Source: Salminus brasiliensis
Taxonomy: Eukaryota; Chordata; Actinopteri; Characiformes; Bryconidae
Reading direction: 5' to 3'
NCBI RefSeq assembly: GCF_030463535.1
Contig: NC_132891.1
Coordinates: 5,637,318-5,701,317, forward strand
Length of the DNA: 64,000 bases
Numbering within the stretch: the first letter of the stretch is position 1; each line of letters starts with the position of its first letter. Positions 33,616 through 45,224 of the stretch are shown in pieces. The position numbers and the translations under genes are program-made. Under the pieces are notes generated by a model. The model did no database searches and had not been told where the DNA came from. It saw nothing but the letters and a program-made list of their open reading frames with translations.

Positions 33616-34275
33616 CACTATTAAACAAAAGTATTTGGACACCTGCTCATTCATTAATCCTGCTTTTGTTGGAGTGCCACCTAATTTCCACCACCTCCCC
33701 AACTCAACAAAAGTATTGGATGGAGCTCCACCATCCATCATCCCGGAGAGCACAGTTATAGCCCACGCCTGGCATTAGGCATGGTGCAAATAGGTTGACG
33801 GTCATCTGGGGCAGTGGTGGCTCAGCGGTTAGAGCGCCGGGATATCGATAACAAGGTTGTGGGTTCAATTCCCGGGCTCGGCAAGCTGCCACTGTTGGGC
33901 CCTTGAGCAAGGCCCTTTACCCTCTCTGCTCCCCGGGCGCTGGAGTTGGCTGCCCACCGCTCTGGGTGTGTGTGTGTGTACTCACTGCCCCTAACACGTG
34001 TGAGTGTGTGTTCACTACCAGATGGGTTAAATGCGGAGGACACATTTCGCTGTACGGTGTACACTGTATAGTGACAAATACATGCACCTTTACCTTTTTT
34101 TTTACCTTTATCTGCTCCAGAGAGTCCTATTCTATTGGCAGTTCTTGCCAGTACAGGGACTAGACATGCTGTGTGTGTGTATGTGATTGCTCATCTGTGC
34201 CAGCAATGGGTGCACCTTAAAGTAGCTGCATGCATTCATTACAAAGGATGTCCACAAACATTTGGACATATAGTG
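33616..34275 (-). mobile_element. TA-type MITE, copy 7, interrupted by SINE
   Basis: Left end cactattaaacaaaagtatt and right end acaaacatttggacatatag, TA on both sides. Sequence 33,809-34,109 is a later SINE insertion. Confidence 0.8.
33809..34109 (+). mobile_element. tRNA-derived SINE, full length, inserted in a MITE
   Basis: A box tggctcagcgg at 33,818-33,828, B box ggttcaattcc at 33,862-33,872, and a 3' end of ctttacc/T-run repeats. Short target duplication atctg on both sides (33,804-33,808 and 34,110-34,114). The flanking MITE sequence resumes exactly after it. Confidence 0.82.
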
Positions 34276-34426
34276 TATTTTGACTGTATTGTAATGGTCT
34301 AGGTATAAATGATGTGCAGAATAGATGGATTAGGTAGTGTGGTAGTTATATTAGGTCTGTTCGGACCGAACACGTCCACGATATGCAGATCAGCCCTCAG
34401 AACCACTGCCTTATCAGGCTGACCCA

Positions 34427-34604
34427 CAGAGCTCCATGTGATGCTCTCCGGAGTGACACACATCCGTTCAGCTAAGGAAGAGCGAGGCATCGTCTCACAG
34501 ATTGAGCCCAATGAAACCCTGGACATCGACATAATCACGTCAAATCCAGGACGTCTGTCTGCACGGGCAGGTACTGTAAATCCTGGCATTGCTCTGCTGA
34601 AGGG
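34427..34604 (+). other. Unassigned exon-like open segment
   Basis: On the + strand a ctgacccacag acceptor-like string is followed by an open frame LHVMLSGVTHIRSAKEERG..DIDIITSNPG..NPGIALLKG, then a good donor gaagg|gtaagagc. The minus strand is also open across it (104 codons, 34,613-34,299, starting MLLPFSRAMPGF). I do not recognise either product. It may be an exon of an undetected gene, a pseudogene piece, or chance. Confidence 0.25.
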
Positions 34605-35140
34605 TAAGAGCATTTAAAGCCCATTAAAGGTCCGGAGAGCGCAGAGCGCAGAGCGCAGAGCTAGCCAGCCCTCCACTAACCAGGGAGAGCAGTGGCAGCT
34701 AGCTGGCTTGGGTGCTTCTTCCTTACTGAATGAAAGGTAGCAAACTCATTTGAGCATTTTAATAACGATACCAGGCAGTTAAGGATGCTTTTATAACCTC
34801 CGAGCTGACGGTTTGTGCCTTATTAGACAGCCTAGGTTGCTAGCACTGCGTTAGCTGCGTTAGCTGCTAAGCTGCTAAGCTAGCTAGCTTGGCTTGGTGA
34901 CGGTAAGCGCTGACGCAAATCGCTGTTTTTACTCCTCGTTCGGATCATTTTTGGGTCAGCACTTCAGCAGCGCACTGTCTCGACAGCTAACACATTTTCC
35001 ACATCGCTTCAGATGAGATTGAGAGGGTATCTGTCTTCCTTTTTCCTTCCCAGTCTCTGTTAGCTGCGCTAGCCTGGCCATGCTGCTCGGCTCTCGGCAG
35101 TGCTAGCTGCTGCTGCTGCTGCTGCTGCAGCCCTCCGTGA
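34600..35140 (+). promoter_or_regulatory. rnf41: Probable promoter/first non-coding exon region of rnf41
   Basis: The base composition becomes GC-richer with gcagagc repeats (34,639-34,662). Donor-like strings follow: gaatgaaag|gtagca near 34,735 and gtgacg|gtaagc near 34,900. A (GCT)n tract follows at about 35,107-35,128. It is the only CpG-containing, TATA-less stretch upstream of the rnf41 start, which itself begins in an internal exon. Assignment rests on position only. Confidence 0.35.
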
Positions 35141-35379
35141 CTCAAGAACCAAGATGTAGATACTGGAGTGGGGGTCTCTTTATTGAGAGGTGGGGGTGTG
35201 TAGATACGTTAAATACTCAGATATTTAATGTTAGTTTTGTGTTTGTTAGTTTGTTTAGCAGGTTTTAACATTAGCCAGCCTGACCGAGCTAAGCTAGCTC
35301 AGCTGTGGATGAGACTCGGCGCTGGTCGATGTTGGGTTGTTGGAGCTAAATATTTACCTGCTTTTGTGTTTTTCGATAA

Positions 35380-36500
35380 ATTGTTCCCTCCAGTTCACTA
35401 ATCCCTTCCTTTCGGGTTAATAGATCATTCCCGTCTAGTTCATCAGGCCCTTTAATGAATCGTTTAACACCCCTAACAGCTCCGGATTGATCAGTCCCTT
35501 TCCATCCAGTTCAGCAATCCCTTCCTTCCAGTTTAATAAATCGTTCCCTCCAGTTTAATGCAGATCTTCCCTCCAGTTCGATACATCCCTTCCTTTCAGG
35601 TTAATAAATCGCCTCCATCTAGTTCAACAGTCTGTCCCCACCGGTTTAATAAATCGTTCAACAATCCCTTCCCACCAGTTCAGCAATCCCTTCCCACCAG
35701 TTCAGCAATCCCTTCCCACCAGTTCAGCAATCCCTTCCCACCAGTTTAATAAATCCCTTCCCTCCAGTTTGACAATCCCTTCCCACCAGTTCGATAATCC
35801 GTTCCCTCTCCAGTTCAGCAATCCCTTCCCTCCAGTTTGATAGATCGCTTCCCACCAGTTTGATAGATCGCTTCCCACCAGTTTGATAGATCGCTTCCCA
35901 CCAGTTTGATAGATCGCTTCCCACCAGTTTGATAGATCGCTTCCCACCAGTTTGATAGATCGCTTCCCACCAGTTTGATAGATCGCTTCCCACCAGTTCG
36001 ACAGATCCCTTCCCACCAGTTCGACAGATCCCTTCCCACCAGTTCGACAGATCCCTTCCCTCCAGTTCGACAGATCCCTTCCCTCCAGTTCGACAGATCC
36101 CTTCCCTCCAGTTCGATACATCCCTTCCTTTCAGGTTAATAAATCGCCCCCATCTAGTTCAACAGTCTGTCCCCACCGGTTTAATAAATTGTTCAACAAT
36201 CCCTTCGCTCCCAGTTTGATAAATCCCTTCCCACCAGTTTGATAGATCGCTTCCCACCAGTTTGATAGATCGCTTCCCTCCAGTTTGATAGATCGCTTCC
36301 CTCCAGTTTGATAGATCGCTTCCCTCCAGTTCGACAGATCCCTTCCCTCCAGTTCGACAGATCCCTTCCCTCCAGTTCGACAGATCCCTTCCCTCCAGTT
36401 TGACAGATCCCTTCCTTTTGGGTTAATAAATCGCTCCCATCTAGTTCCACAGTCCATTTAATAAATCGTTTAACAACCCTTTAGCTCCGGATTGATAAAT
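35380..36500. repeat. 23-bp minisatellite near the rnf41 promoter
   Basis: Units of the type gatagatcgcttcccaccag + ttt, with variants. A longer block (gatacatcccttcctttcag...ggtttaataaat) recurs about 536 bp apart (35,579 and 36,115), showing higher-order duplication. Period 69 nt in protein frames makes 23-residue repeats (SNWWEAIYQTGGKRSIKLV). Confidence 0.9.
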
Positions 36501-36921
36501 CCCTTCCCTCCGACCCTAGTTTAGAGGAGACACTTTAGTTAAACTGAGGCACAGTTTATTAAGTTAAAATTTGTCACATCGAGAGACCAGATAAAACAAT
36601 AATGATTTATTAACCCAAGCGAACTGATTGTTAAATGAAGGGAACTATTCATTAAATTGAAGGAACAATTTAGCTAATTAGCTAAGAGTGTTACATTAAA
36701 GGATTGATTTATGTCAAATTTTTGTTTCTACCTTGATACTTCAGATGCTCTGTAGCTTTACCTGTAATCAGCGTTATTAATTTACAATGAAAACTGTAGT
36801 CCATTAGTTACATGGCGTGTCTTGTTTCTGCAGGACTCTGCAGGGCTACATGTAGGTGACTGTAAAGCCTAGTTAAAATAATTGGTGATCCATTTATTAT
36901 TGTCTCTGATTTGCTTTTCAG

Positions 36922-36960
36922 TGAAGTCGTCCCAGTCAGGGAGAGGAAGTGTCAGGGAAA
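36922..36960 (+). other. rnf41: Possible second 5' non-coding exon of rnf41
   Basis: The string tttgcttttcag is followed by about 39 nt ending gggaaag|gtgggc. Acceptor and donor are acceptable and the length suits a small 5' UTR exon. Weak evidence. Confidence 0.2.
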
Positions 36961-39900
36961 GGTGGGCAGCAGCCAGTTACCAGTATTACTGCATGTAAAC
37001 ATGATGCAGAATGTGTGGAGCACTGTTCACAAGCTAGTTTACCCTTGGTATTATTTATGGGATGGAAGGTAAATTGTAACCGCACATCTAAATGCATCAT
37101 AAGCAGCAGTAGTAGTATAATGCATCTTAATAAGCCATTGATTCTGCTAACTATGAGCTACACAGGATTGCATCGGGCCGTGTTTGTTCAGTCTGTGGAG
37201 ACTGAAGAAGCAGAATTGCTAAAATTAGTAAGTGGCACATCATATCATACAGATGGCACGTGTATTTGAAAAGTGGGTACCTTACTCAAAGGGAAGGACC
37301 ATTTATTCCAAATACAGTCAGTCATCCTTGATGCGTTCGGTTGGATTCGCTTCTTTGGGTGCTGAAGCTATAAGGCTAGTCTTTGCCAGTCGAGTACCTT
37401 TGAAACTGGGGAAACTGTGTAAATTAGATTTTTCGGGCAGCCGTTCCTTTAAAATGCATCCCGTTTGAGAGGGGTACATTCTGAGCATTCCTGACTCTAC
37501 CCCCCACCCCCCACCGTCTGTGTTGCCATGCTGAAATTAGGTCACCAGCATCCAAATGGGACACATCGCCCCCCTTAAAGTCTGTCATATGCAAAAAAAA
37601 AAAAAGAGGTACTTCAAAAGCAGAGGATTTCCCCCCACCCGTTTAAAAACCAACCCAAGCAGTTTATGCCCTGTCAGCTTCCGAATCGATCTGCAGTCTG
37701 TAGACTGATCAAAGCTCTCGGCTTCTGTTTCGGGATGCATTGTTAGGGAGGAAGCCGATACTGCTGGATTAATGTGCTTCCTGTGAGGATACATAAAACT
37801 CACCACAGCCCTGCCAGCCATATCTGCTTTTGTTTTTTAGCGTCTGAGGATTAGTACGGACTAATCTGTCAAAAGAAGACGACTACTTGCGAAACAGCTG
37901 GGCTGGTACGTCCACAGCTGGAGCTGTGTTAGGCTGAAAATAGAAGGTGGGGAGGGGGGGGGTAACATAGTTGGTTGTATGCTTTTGGTAGGAGTGGCAG
38001 TCCCAGTAAAGGACATTTAGATTTGACCTGTGTGTCAGACTGAGGTGCCGCTGGACTAATGTGCTAGTTGCCCTACTGTAAGTTAATATTTCTCCTAATG
38101 CTGGTCCAGGTGGGCATGCCTCCTATTTCTACATCGCATACTGATGCTGAGGTGTTCATGGATAAATCTCAGAAATTGGTAGAAGCCCAGAATGCCTGTA
38201 TTGGTGTGTCCCTGTTGTTATTCTTGCCACATTAATAAAACCACACAGTAAAGACTGTTTTAAGCCTGATCTGGGTCCGATCCTTTGTTTTTGCCACTGT
38301 GTTCTAGCAGAGGCACCATTCTGGACACCATTACCGATCGCTGTTCACAGTCCACAGCCGTGAGGAGCATTCTGAGAAGATAGGAGAACAGTTTGAGTGC
38401 TTTGACACCAGATATTTGTCTATATTTGTCTACCTAAACCACATAGGGAAAATATAATCCCACCATGCCTTTACTCTTACGTTATGGCTGGTAAGAAGTG
38501 AACCCATCACAGAAATGCATGGTTTTACTGACGGGAAAACCTCACGCCACCTTTGGTTTTGAACCAGAATTGAACTGTCACATTCCCAAGACCCAAGAGG
38601 AAGAGGTTAAACGGATCAGTCCAGAATGTCTGATTACAGCAACGTTTAGTAAAAACTGTGATATTACTGTGAGATTGGATCAGATCAGTATCGACCAATG
38701 CTCGCGTTTAGGTACTCAGATCGGATGTATTTTGTCTGATCAACCTTTGAAAAAGGGTCATGTCACACAAACAGATGTAAAGGTGGGTGTACAAGCTATT
38801 GGTATAGGTTATGAATATGCAGATGTTACAGATGACTATATATTTTATTTATTTATTTATTTATTTTCTATTGTATATTATGATTGATATTGTTTATTTT
38901 AAAGTATTGCTATTTTTGGCCCATTCTTGCCAAATATATGCAGATATTGAGCTAGGATATGTGAACAGGCCGTCTACCCTTACCTGATATTTAAGCCTGT
39001 ATTGGAAGGCACGTTTACGTTCACTCTGCAGGCCCTGATCAGGCCGTGATTTCTAAAGTGCTCTTTTCATCTCCAGCTGCTGTGATTGTAATCTGTGTTG
39101 CTTCATAAATGGTAATAATGGCTGGGCACGGAGAAAATCAATACAGAAGCAAAATAGGATTTATCTGATGGACGCAAGGCTCTCAGAAATTCACTGTTAA
39201 GAGGTTCACATGATCACTAATCCAGTTAAAGATGGGCTTATAAATTGTGGCCAAAAGTATCCAGACATTGGATAGTTGGTGAATTCCGCTACCTTAAGCC
39301 GTTTAAGATGTTCTGGAGAAGCCGCAAATTGAGCCGCAGATCATGATGCCCAGTGTTAATGGTGGACTTCTTTACAGTACCTAGTAGAGAAATGGTGAGG
39401 TTCAGCGTCTTCATCTTTGATGGATCGTACTCTTTCACAAAGTTCTGCTAGGCTGCTCTTTGGGTTGCGAATGTGTTCACATTAGTTCTGTAAATGAGTT
39501 CAGAAAATGGAGCTGCTCCAACGTCTTTGGATATTATTGAGGGAGTCAGTGGAAGGTCATTTGCAGCTCCAGATGAACTGTCAGATATAAATAAACATTA
39601 GTCAGTGAGGCCTAAATAATGGTATGGAAAGTAAGAGTGTGGTAGTAGATGATGTAGCATTTAGAAAAATAGCAGAGGAGCTAGAGTTCCTGAAACGAGT
39701 CTGTTTTTCAAATTGGATCAAAAGCTGACCCTTCGTTACGCTTTCATATTAATATTTTAGATTGCAAAATGTTTTGCTTTCAGAGCTGGTTTTAATGGAC
39801 TCTAATGGATGTTTATTTTTCCATTTAGGAGTGATGAGTGTTTCATAGGAGGCCATCTCCTCCATCTGACCCATGAGGAAGACGGAAGACTGACCACCAG

Positions 39901-40009
39901 AAAATATGAGGGCAGTGCTTGAGTGAGGTAAGAACATTTCTCCCCCTAGAATCAGTGTCTGCAGTTTTAGTGTATCCAACTGGGTGAAGCGCTGTATTAT
40001 AAAATAAAA

Positions 40010-40029
40010 TAATAATAATAAAAAAGATG

Positions 40030-40067
<38 letters not shown>
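40010..40067 (+). repeat. (TAA)n microsatellite
   Basis: aataataat units, about 17 in the main run. Similar ATT/TTA tracts lie at about 8,518-8,562, 9,489-9,518, 13,630-13,663 and 50,074-50,110. Confidence 0.88.
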
Positions 40068-40134
40068 GGTAAATAGTACATATATAAATAGATACATAAA
40101 CAAGGATATAGACAGTCATTGCAGTTTTTAACTT

Positions 40135-41110
40135 GGCAAAACATCCTAGCAACCACCTGGGCAACCATGACAACTCTACAGTAACCACATAGCAACTACC
40201 TAGCAATGCTATAGCACTCGTCTAGCCAGTGCTTAGCAACTACCTAGCAATGCTATAGCATCCAAACACTTACCAACTCCATAGCAACGCTGTAGCATCC
40301 ATCTCATCAACACTTAGCAACTATCTAGCAATTCTATAGCATCATTTAGCCAATACTTACCAACTCCATTGCAGCTACCTATCAGTGCTATAGGATTCAT
40401 CTTGCCAACACTTAGCAACTACTTAGCAGTGGTATAGCATCCGTCTAGTCAACCCTTTGCAACTAAGTAGCCATGCTATAGAATCTATTTACACACACTC
40501 AGCAACTACGTAGCAATTCTAGATCATCCATCTAGCCAATACCTTCCAACTCCATAGCAACCCTGTAGCATCCATTTTGCCAATGCTTAGCAACTACCCA
40601 GCAGTGCTATAGTATCCATCTCGCTAACATGTAGCAACTACCTAACAATGCTATAGCATCCATCTAGCGAATACCTTCCAACTCCACAGCAACCCTGCAG
40701 CATCCATCTTGCCAATGCTTAGCAACTACCTAGCAATGCTATAGCATCCATCTAGCCAATACCTTCTAACTCCATAGCAACCCTGTAGCATCCATCTTGC
40801 CAATGCTTAGCAACTACCTAGCAATGCTATAGCATCCATCTAGCCAATACCTTCTAACTCCATAGCAACCCTGTAGCATCCATCTTGCCAATGCTTAGCA
40901 ACTACCTAGCAATGCTATAGCATCCATCTAGCCAATACCTTCCAACTCCATAGCAACCCTGTAGCATCCATCTTGCCAACGCTTAGCAACTCTAATCAAC
41001 CGCCTATAAACATCATAGTGACAACCTAGCAATACTATAGCACTCATCTGGCAACCAGTTATCAACACTGTAGCTACCACCTGGGATACCATAGCAACCA
41101 CTAAGCCTAC
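40135..41110. repeat. 22/88-bp minisatellite (tagcaactacc... type)
   Basis: Units of about 22 bp (ctagcaatgctatagcatcc) are organised, from about 40,640 on, into near-identical 88-bp higher-order units. Intron or upstream region of rnf41. No frame of interest. Confidence 0.88.
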
Positions 41111-42295
41111 TGACCTACTGAGGATGTTTGTGGTTCTCCTGAGTTGTAAAAGGTCTGAAAGCCGGGTCCGCTCTGTGATCGATGGCTGCAGATCCCTTTA
41201 GCACTTTGTATGGATACACATGCGCTTACAGGTTTGTCTGTATTCATCAGATCTCTCTGAGAAGTTGCTTATGTGTCATTTTGCAGCTGTGAAAGCCAGC
41301 GTTTGAAATGAAGCTCAGAGCGAACTTCCAGGCCTGTTCTGAATTATGTGCCTAAACTTTTCCAGTAAACAAACACCTCGCAGAGCAGAGCGGTAGTGGG
41401 CGTTTTCAGGATGAGTTGTGAAACTGTAACCTTAAGCAATCCAGGGAATGTAGTTCAGCAAACTATTTGCACATTGTTCTCTAGACTGGTGGGGCTTTAA
41501 TGTGCTTGGATTTAGTCAGCCATTGTGAGATGAAAGGTTGAATACGACACTGCGCTCAATTTACAGCGTGCATAAAAAGCGGCAGAAATGCCAGTCGGTA
41601 GTAGTAAGGGATTTACTGTAATTCTGCCGCTTCAGGTGTTCTTGGAATGCTGTTGTACAGATCTTCAGCAGTTCCTTGTGGGAATTCTGCCCCTTGATTT
41701 GGGGGGGAGGGGGGGGGGCTGTACAGATGCATGGTCATGCTGAAAAAGCAATGAGGGGGCAGGGTGGGTTTTAGTTGTGCTGCAGCTCTCAAGAAAACAC
41801 TGCATCTATTTATAGAGGAGAGGAGCAGGCTGCTCGGCCTGAATGGGTATTTTCTTTGTTTGTTTCTGCCGATGGCACATCTGTAATTAAAAATCCCCAG
41901 TGAACCGACGTCTCTCCTCAAATTGACTCCTATTGTTTTAACAAACTCAGAAAAAAAAATCAACTCAAAATAATAAGAATTTTCATTTCCTCTCTAAATT
42001 ACTGGTGCTGTGAATTACACACCTCTGACAGTAAGGGTTTCCTCCTTGCACACCTCCCATGAAATCAAGCTTTTGGTCTCTTACTGATGGTAGATGCTGT
42101 ACTCTGTCCGCAGCTTTGGCGAGAGGCAAAAGGCTTTAGGGAACAGTGGGACGGCTGATTTCTAACATCTGAGATGTTTTTAAAGCCCTTCCCAGACTCG
42201 TCTTCATCTACAGCCTTCTTTCTAAAGCTCTTTGGATCTGGCCATGATGGTGATCTTCATCACTCTTCTTCATCACATAATCCTCTCCAACCATG

Positions 42296-42741
42296 TTCTA
42301 ACCACCCCTTCAAATTGATGCATTCAGCTACTTTAGGTTGAATCCTTTGCAGGTGCAAACACTCGGCTTGTCTCTACCCTGTAGAGAAGTACTGCCAGTA
42401 AAATAGGACTCTCTGGAGTCTCTGGGGAACCTCTTGCCACCATGCTGCCTAATGCCAGGTGTGGGCTAGAGGTGTGTGAAGCCCCCCAGCATTGAGTGGT
42501 TCTCTAAAATGATGGTGGTGTTAGGGATGAGGTGGGGGTGGTGGTGGTGGTGATCATCCCACATTCTGACCTCACTAACACTCTTTTTGCTGAACTTGCG
42601 TCAAATCCTTACAGCAATCCTCCCCCAAAATCTAGCATAAAGCAGCCTTTGGATAGTTAGAGACAGACTGTTTTAATACCCTTAAAAATAAAACACAAAC
42701 AATGAATAAGCAGGTGTCCCAATACTTTTGTCCATATACTG
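42296..42741 (+). mobile_element. TA-type MITE, copy 8
   Basis: The left end is eroded (starts at ccccttcaaattgatgcatt). The interior and right terminus cccaatacttttgtccatat are present, followed by TA. Confidence 0.7.
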
Positions 42742-43273
42742 TATTTATTTTCAGACATCTGAGAATGATTGGGTTGCCTGTTCCTCTAAATGTCTGCCTA
42801 TTCGTTCTTGCTGACTGTCTAATTCTGACCCTACAGAAGCCTGTTCTTACAAACGAGCTGCAGTGTGAAAATCTGATCTGTGTAATGCTGTGGCTGGTGT
42901 TGAATTTCTGAGAACTGTAGTGATTAGTAGGCTAATATACAGTGACGTTCACTACATAGCATTGCTTCAGTTGTACAAGCTTGCAGATGCCTGACCAGCT
43001 CTGTGCTCACGTGATGGGTGGCTTAGGCTTGGCCTGAACGTCCTCACGCTGAGAGGGTGCAGAATGGTGGAGGTGAGGAGGAGGTGCTTTGACTGTACTC
43101 ACACGCCACTGAAATTTGCTTGTGTGCACAGCTGTAATGGTAAAAATACAGTGCCTCAATGCAGTTAGCAGTGGTGCTCACTTTGTCAGACTTGCCCATG
43201 TAGAACTAATGATGAAGACGAATAAAATCTAGCCTCTCACAAAGTCAGCTCGAGTCCACTCCAATATGGGGCA

Positions 43274-44189
43274 TAGTGCTGTGACTAACGATTATTATAT
43301 TATTTTTTAACGATTAATCGGAAGAAGAAGAAGAAATAATCGACAGATTAATCGATTATTAATTGCCGAATTCAATGAATTGGATCAAAAATGCATTTTC
43401 ATCTCTTTATTTAAAAATATTACATTGAATAACAAAGCAAATAAGTGCATACAGTCATTTAATAAAAGATAACATTATTACATTTAATCACATTTATTCA
43501 TAAATTAAATAATAAAGAAAAATAAGTGCATTGCTGATGCAAACGCTGCATGGAAGTGAGACCAGATGAGTTGCCTTTAGTTTGTATGTAGTGTCTTCAC
43601 TCATGCTTAAAACCTGAAGCTTAATCATTAATTACCACCATTGTGTAAAAGTTGCATGTTATTATAAAGCACATTTAAACACTGCTTAAGCAAATTAGAC
43701 TGATAATAAAAGTAATACACACACATACACACACACAAACACACAGTCCATCACTGTCATTGTCCAACAAGCAAAAAACAGCATGTGCCGTGCTGTGTTC
43801 GCACAGTGTGAGCGCGCCGTTACGTTTCCTCACTTCAAACCCGGAACAAACTCTGGATACTGTAGTGACTGTGCTCCCACACTTTAGAGGATTTAAGCCG
43901 AATATTCTTTTCTGCGTCGGTCAGGTTTCATTTTTTGGAATATATTTACTTATTGATATTAAACTTATTTTGAAGATTACGCTTCCGCTCTGGCTCGCTC
44001 TGTTCAACACTCTCTTATTTATTAATTTTTTTCCAGCGTAGACGAAGCGGATATGACCAGGCGAGTAACACAAATCGTGCAACACAACGATTCCATAATG
44101 AAATTCATTGCCAACACTTTTAATAATCGATTATTGCCGATTATATTTTTATTACCGATTATTTTTATCGTTTCCTTGGTGCAGCCCTA
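43274..44189 (+). mobile_element. Non-autonomous hAT-like element with perfect 8-bp TSD
   Basis: Starts tagtgctgtgactaacgatt and ends ccttggtgcagcccta. The termini are inverted repeats of the TAGGGCTGCAC type common to hAT elements. It is flanked by identical atggggca at 43,266-43,273 and 44,190-44,197. The interior has AT-rich repeats of ttaatcgattatt and no transposase. Confidence 0.82.
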
Positions 44190-45224
44190 ATGGGGCACAA
44201 TACATGGATCAGGACGTCCCGAGTAAAACCACAAGCTCAAATACAGTCATAACTGGTTGAAATGTCATTTCTGTTAACGAACACATCTCTCCCCTTTCCC
44301 CTGCAAGTGTTGGGAAAGCACAGAAGGAGGACTGTGAAAGGACGTGCTGTGCGCTTCATTTTTTTTATTGTACTGTATTGTATTACTTTGGCTTCGGCAC
44401 ACCCAGTGACAGTGAGGGAATGGGACAATGTCAAGGATGCCGTTCACACAGCTATACGCTCTCTGCCAGCCTGTTCAGAAGCCAGTTTGTGCCGGCGCTC
44501 AAGAGGCCGTTCCTGCTTACTCCTGCCCTCTCCCAATGCTCTGCTTATACTGGGGTCCAGGCATCAGGATAAATTGAGATTACGGTGGATTCATTTCACA
44601 TTAAAAAGAGGTGTCTTTCAAAGCTTTGGGGGGAAGCAGGAGCAGGAACAGGTAGCCGCTGAAATACGATGCAGTCTGCGCCACTTAAGCATTGCACAGC
44701 CTTATTGAGGGCTCCAGTGGGCAGAACAATGGTCACACATCACTAGTACAGAACATCAGTAATCTCATACTCAGCAGCCCTAATTTACACACACATACTT
44801 GGCCAGACACACACGCGCACACACCCCACTGCATCTCATTCCTGAGCGAGGCAAGCAGTCTGACTCCAGAGCAGGGTCGCTAACAGGAACAGCGAGAAGG
44901 TCATCTTTGTATAGGAACCGCTATCGCATTACCAATGTTTGTACAGGGGCAGTGGAGTGAGTCCACCACCTCACAGAGACATGGAGGCGAGGTTTTAAGG
45001 GAATATTCCAGCGTTTAACAAACTCTCCATCTGCTTCATCTTTAACTTGCGGCCCTGTAAAATATTCAGACATCAAATAAAGATCAGACGTCTCGACATG
45101 TCAGGTGAACAGTACAGAGAGGTGGAGGAAATCTAACTATACGCATGCATTTTTCTTCTTGCAAGGAAAACATTAGAAGGCCCTCCACATTCGTTACTTC
45201 TTCAAATGAGTAAAATTAGAATCA

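Noticed and set aside
33818-33890. tRNA gene suggested by intact A and B boxes
   Set aside because: No acceptor-stem pairing or mature tRNA fold is evident, and the sequence continues into a SINE body with a target duplication.
35702-36457. Minus-strand frames with SNWWEAIYQTGGKRSIKLV repeats
   Set aside because: 23-bp minisatellite read through three frames; no start, splice or family evidence.
35380-36500. CRISPR-like array because of regular repeats
   Set aside because: Units are contiguous with no unique spacers, and the context is a vertebrate genome.
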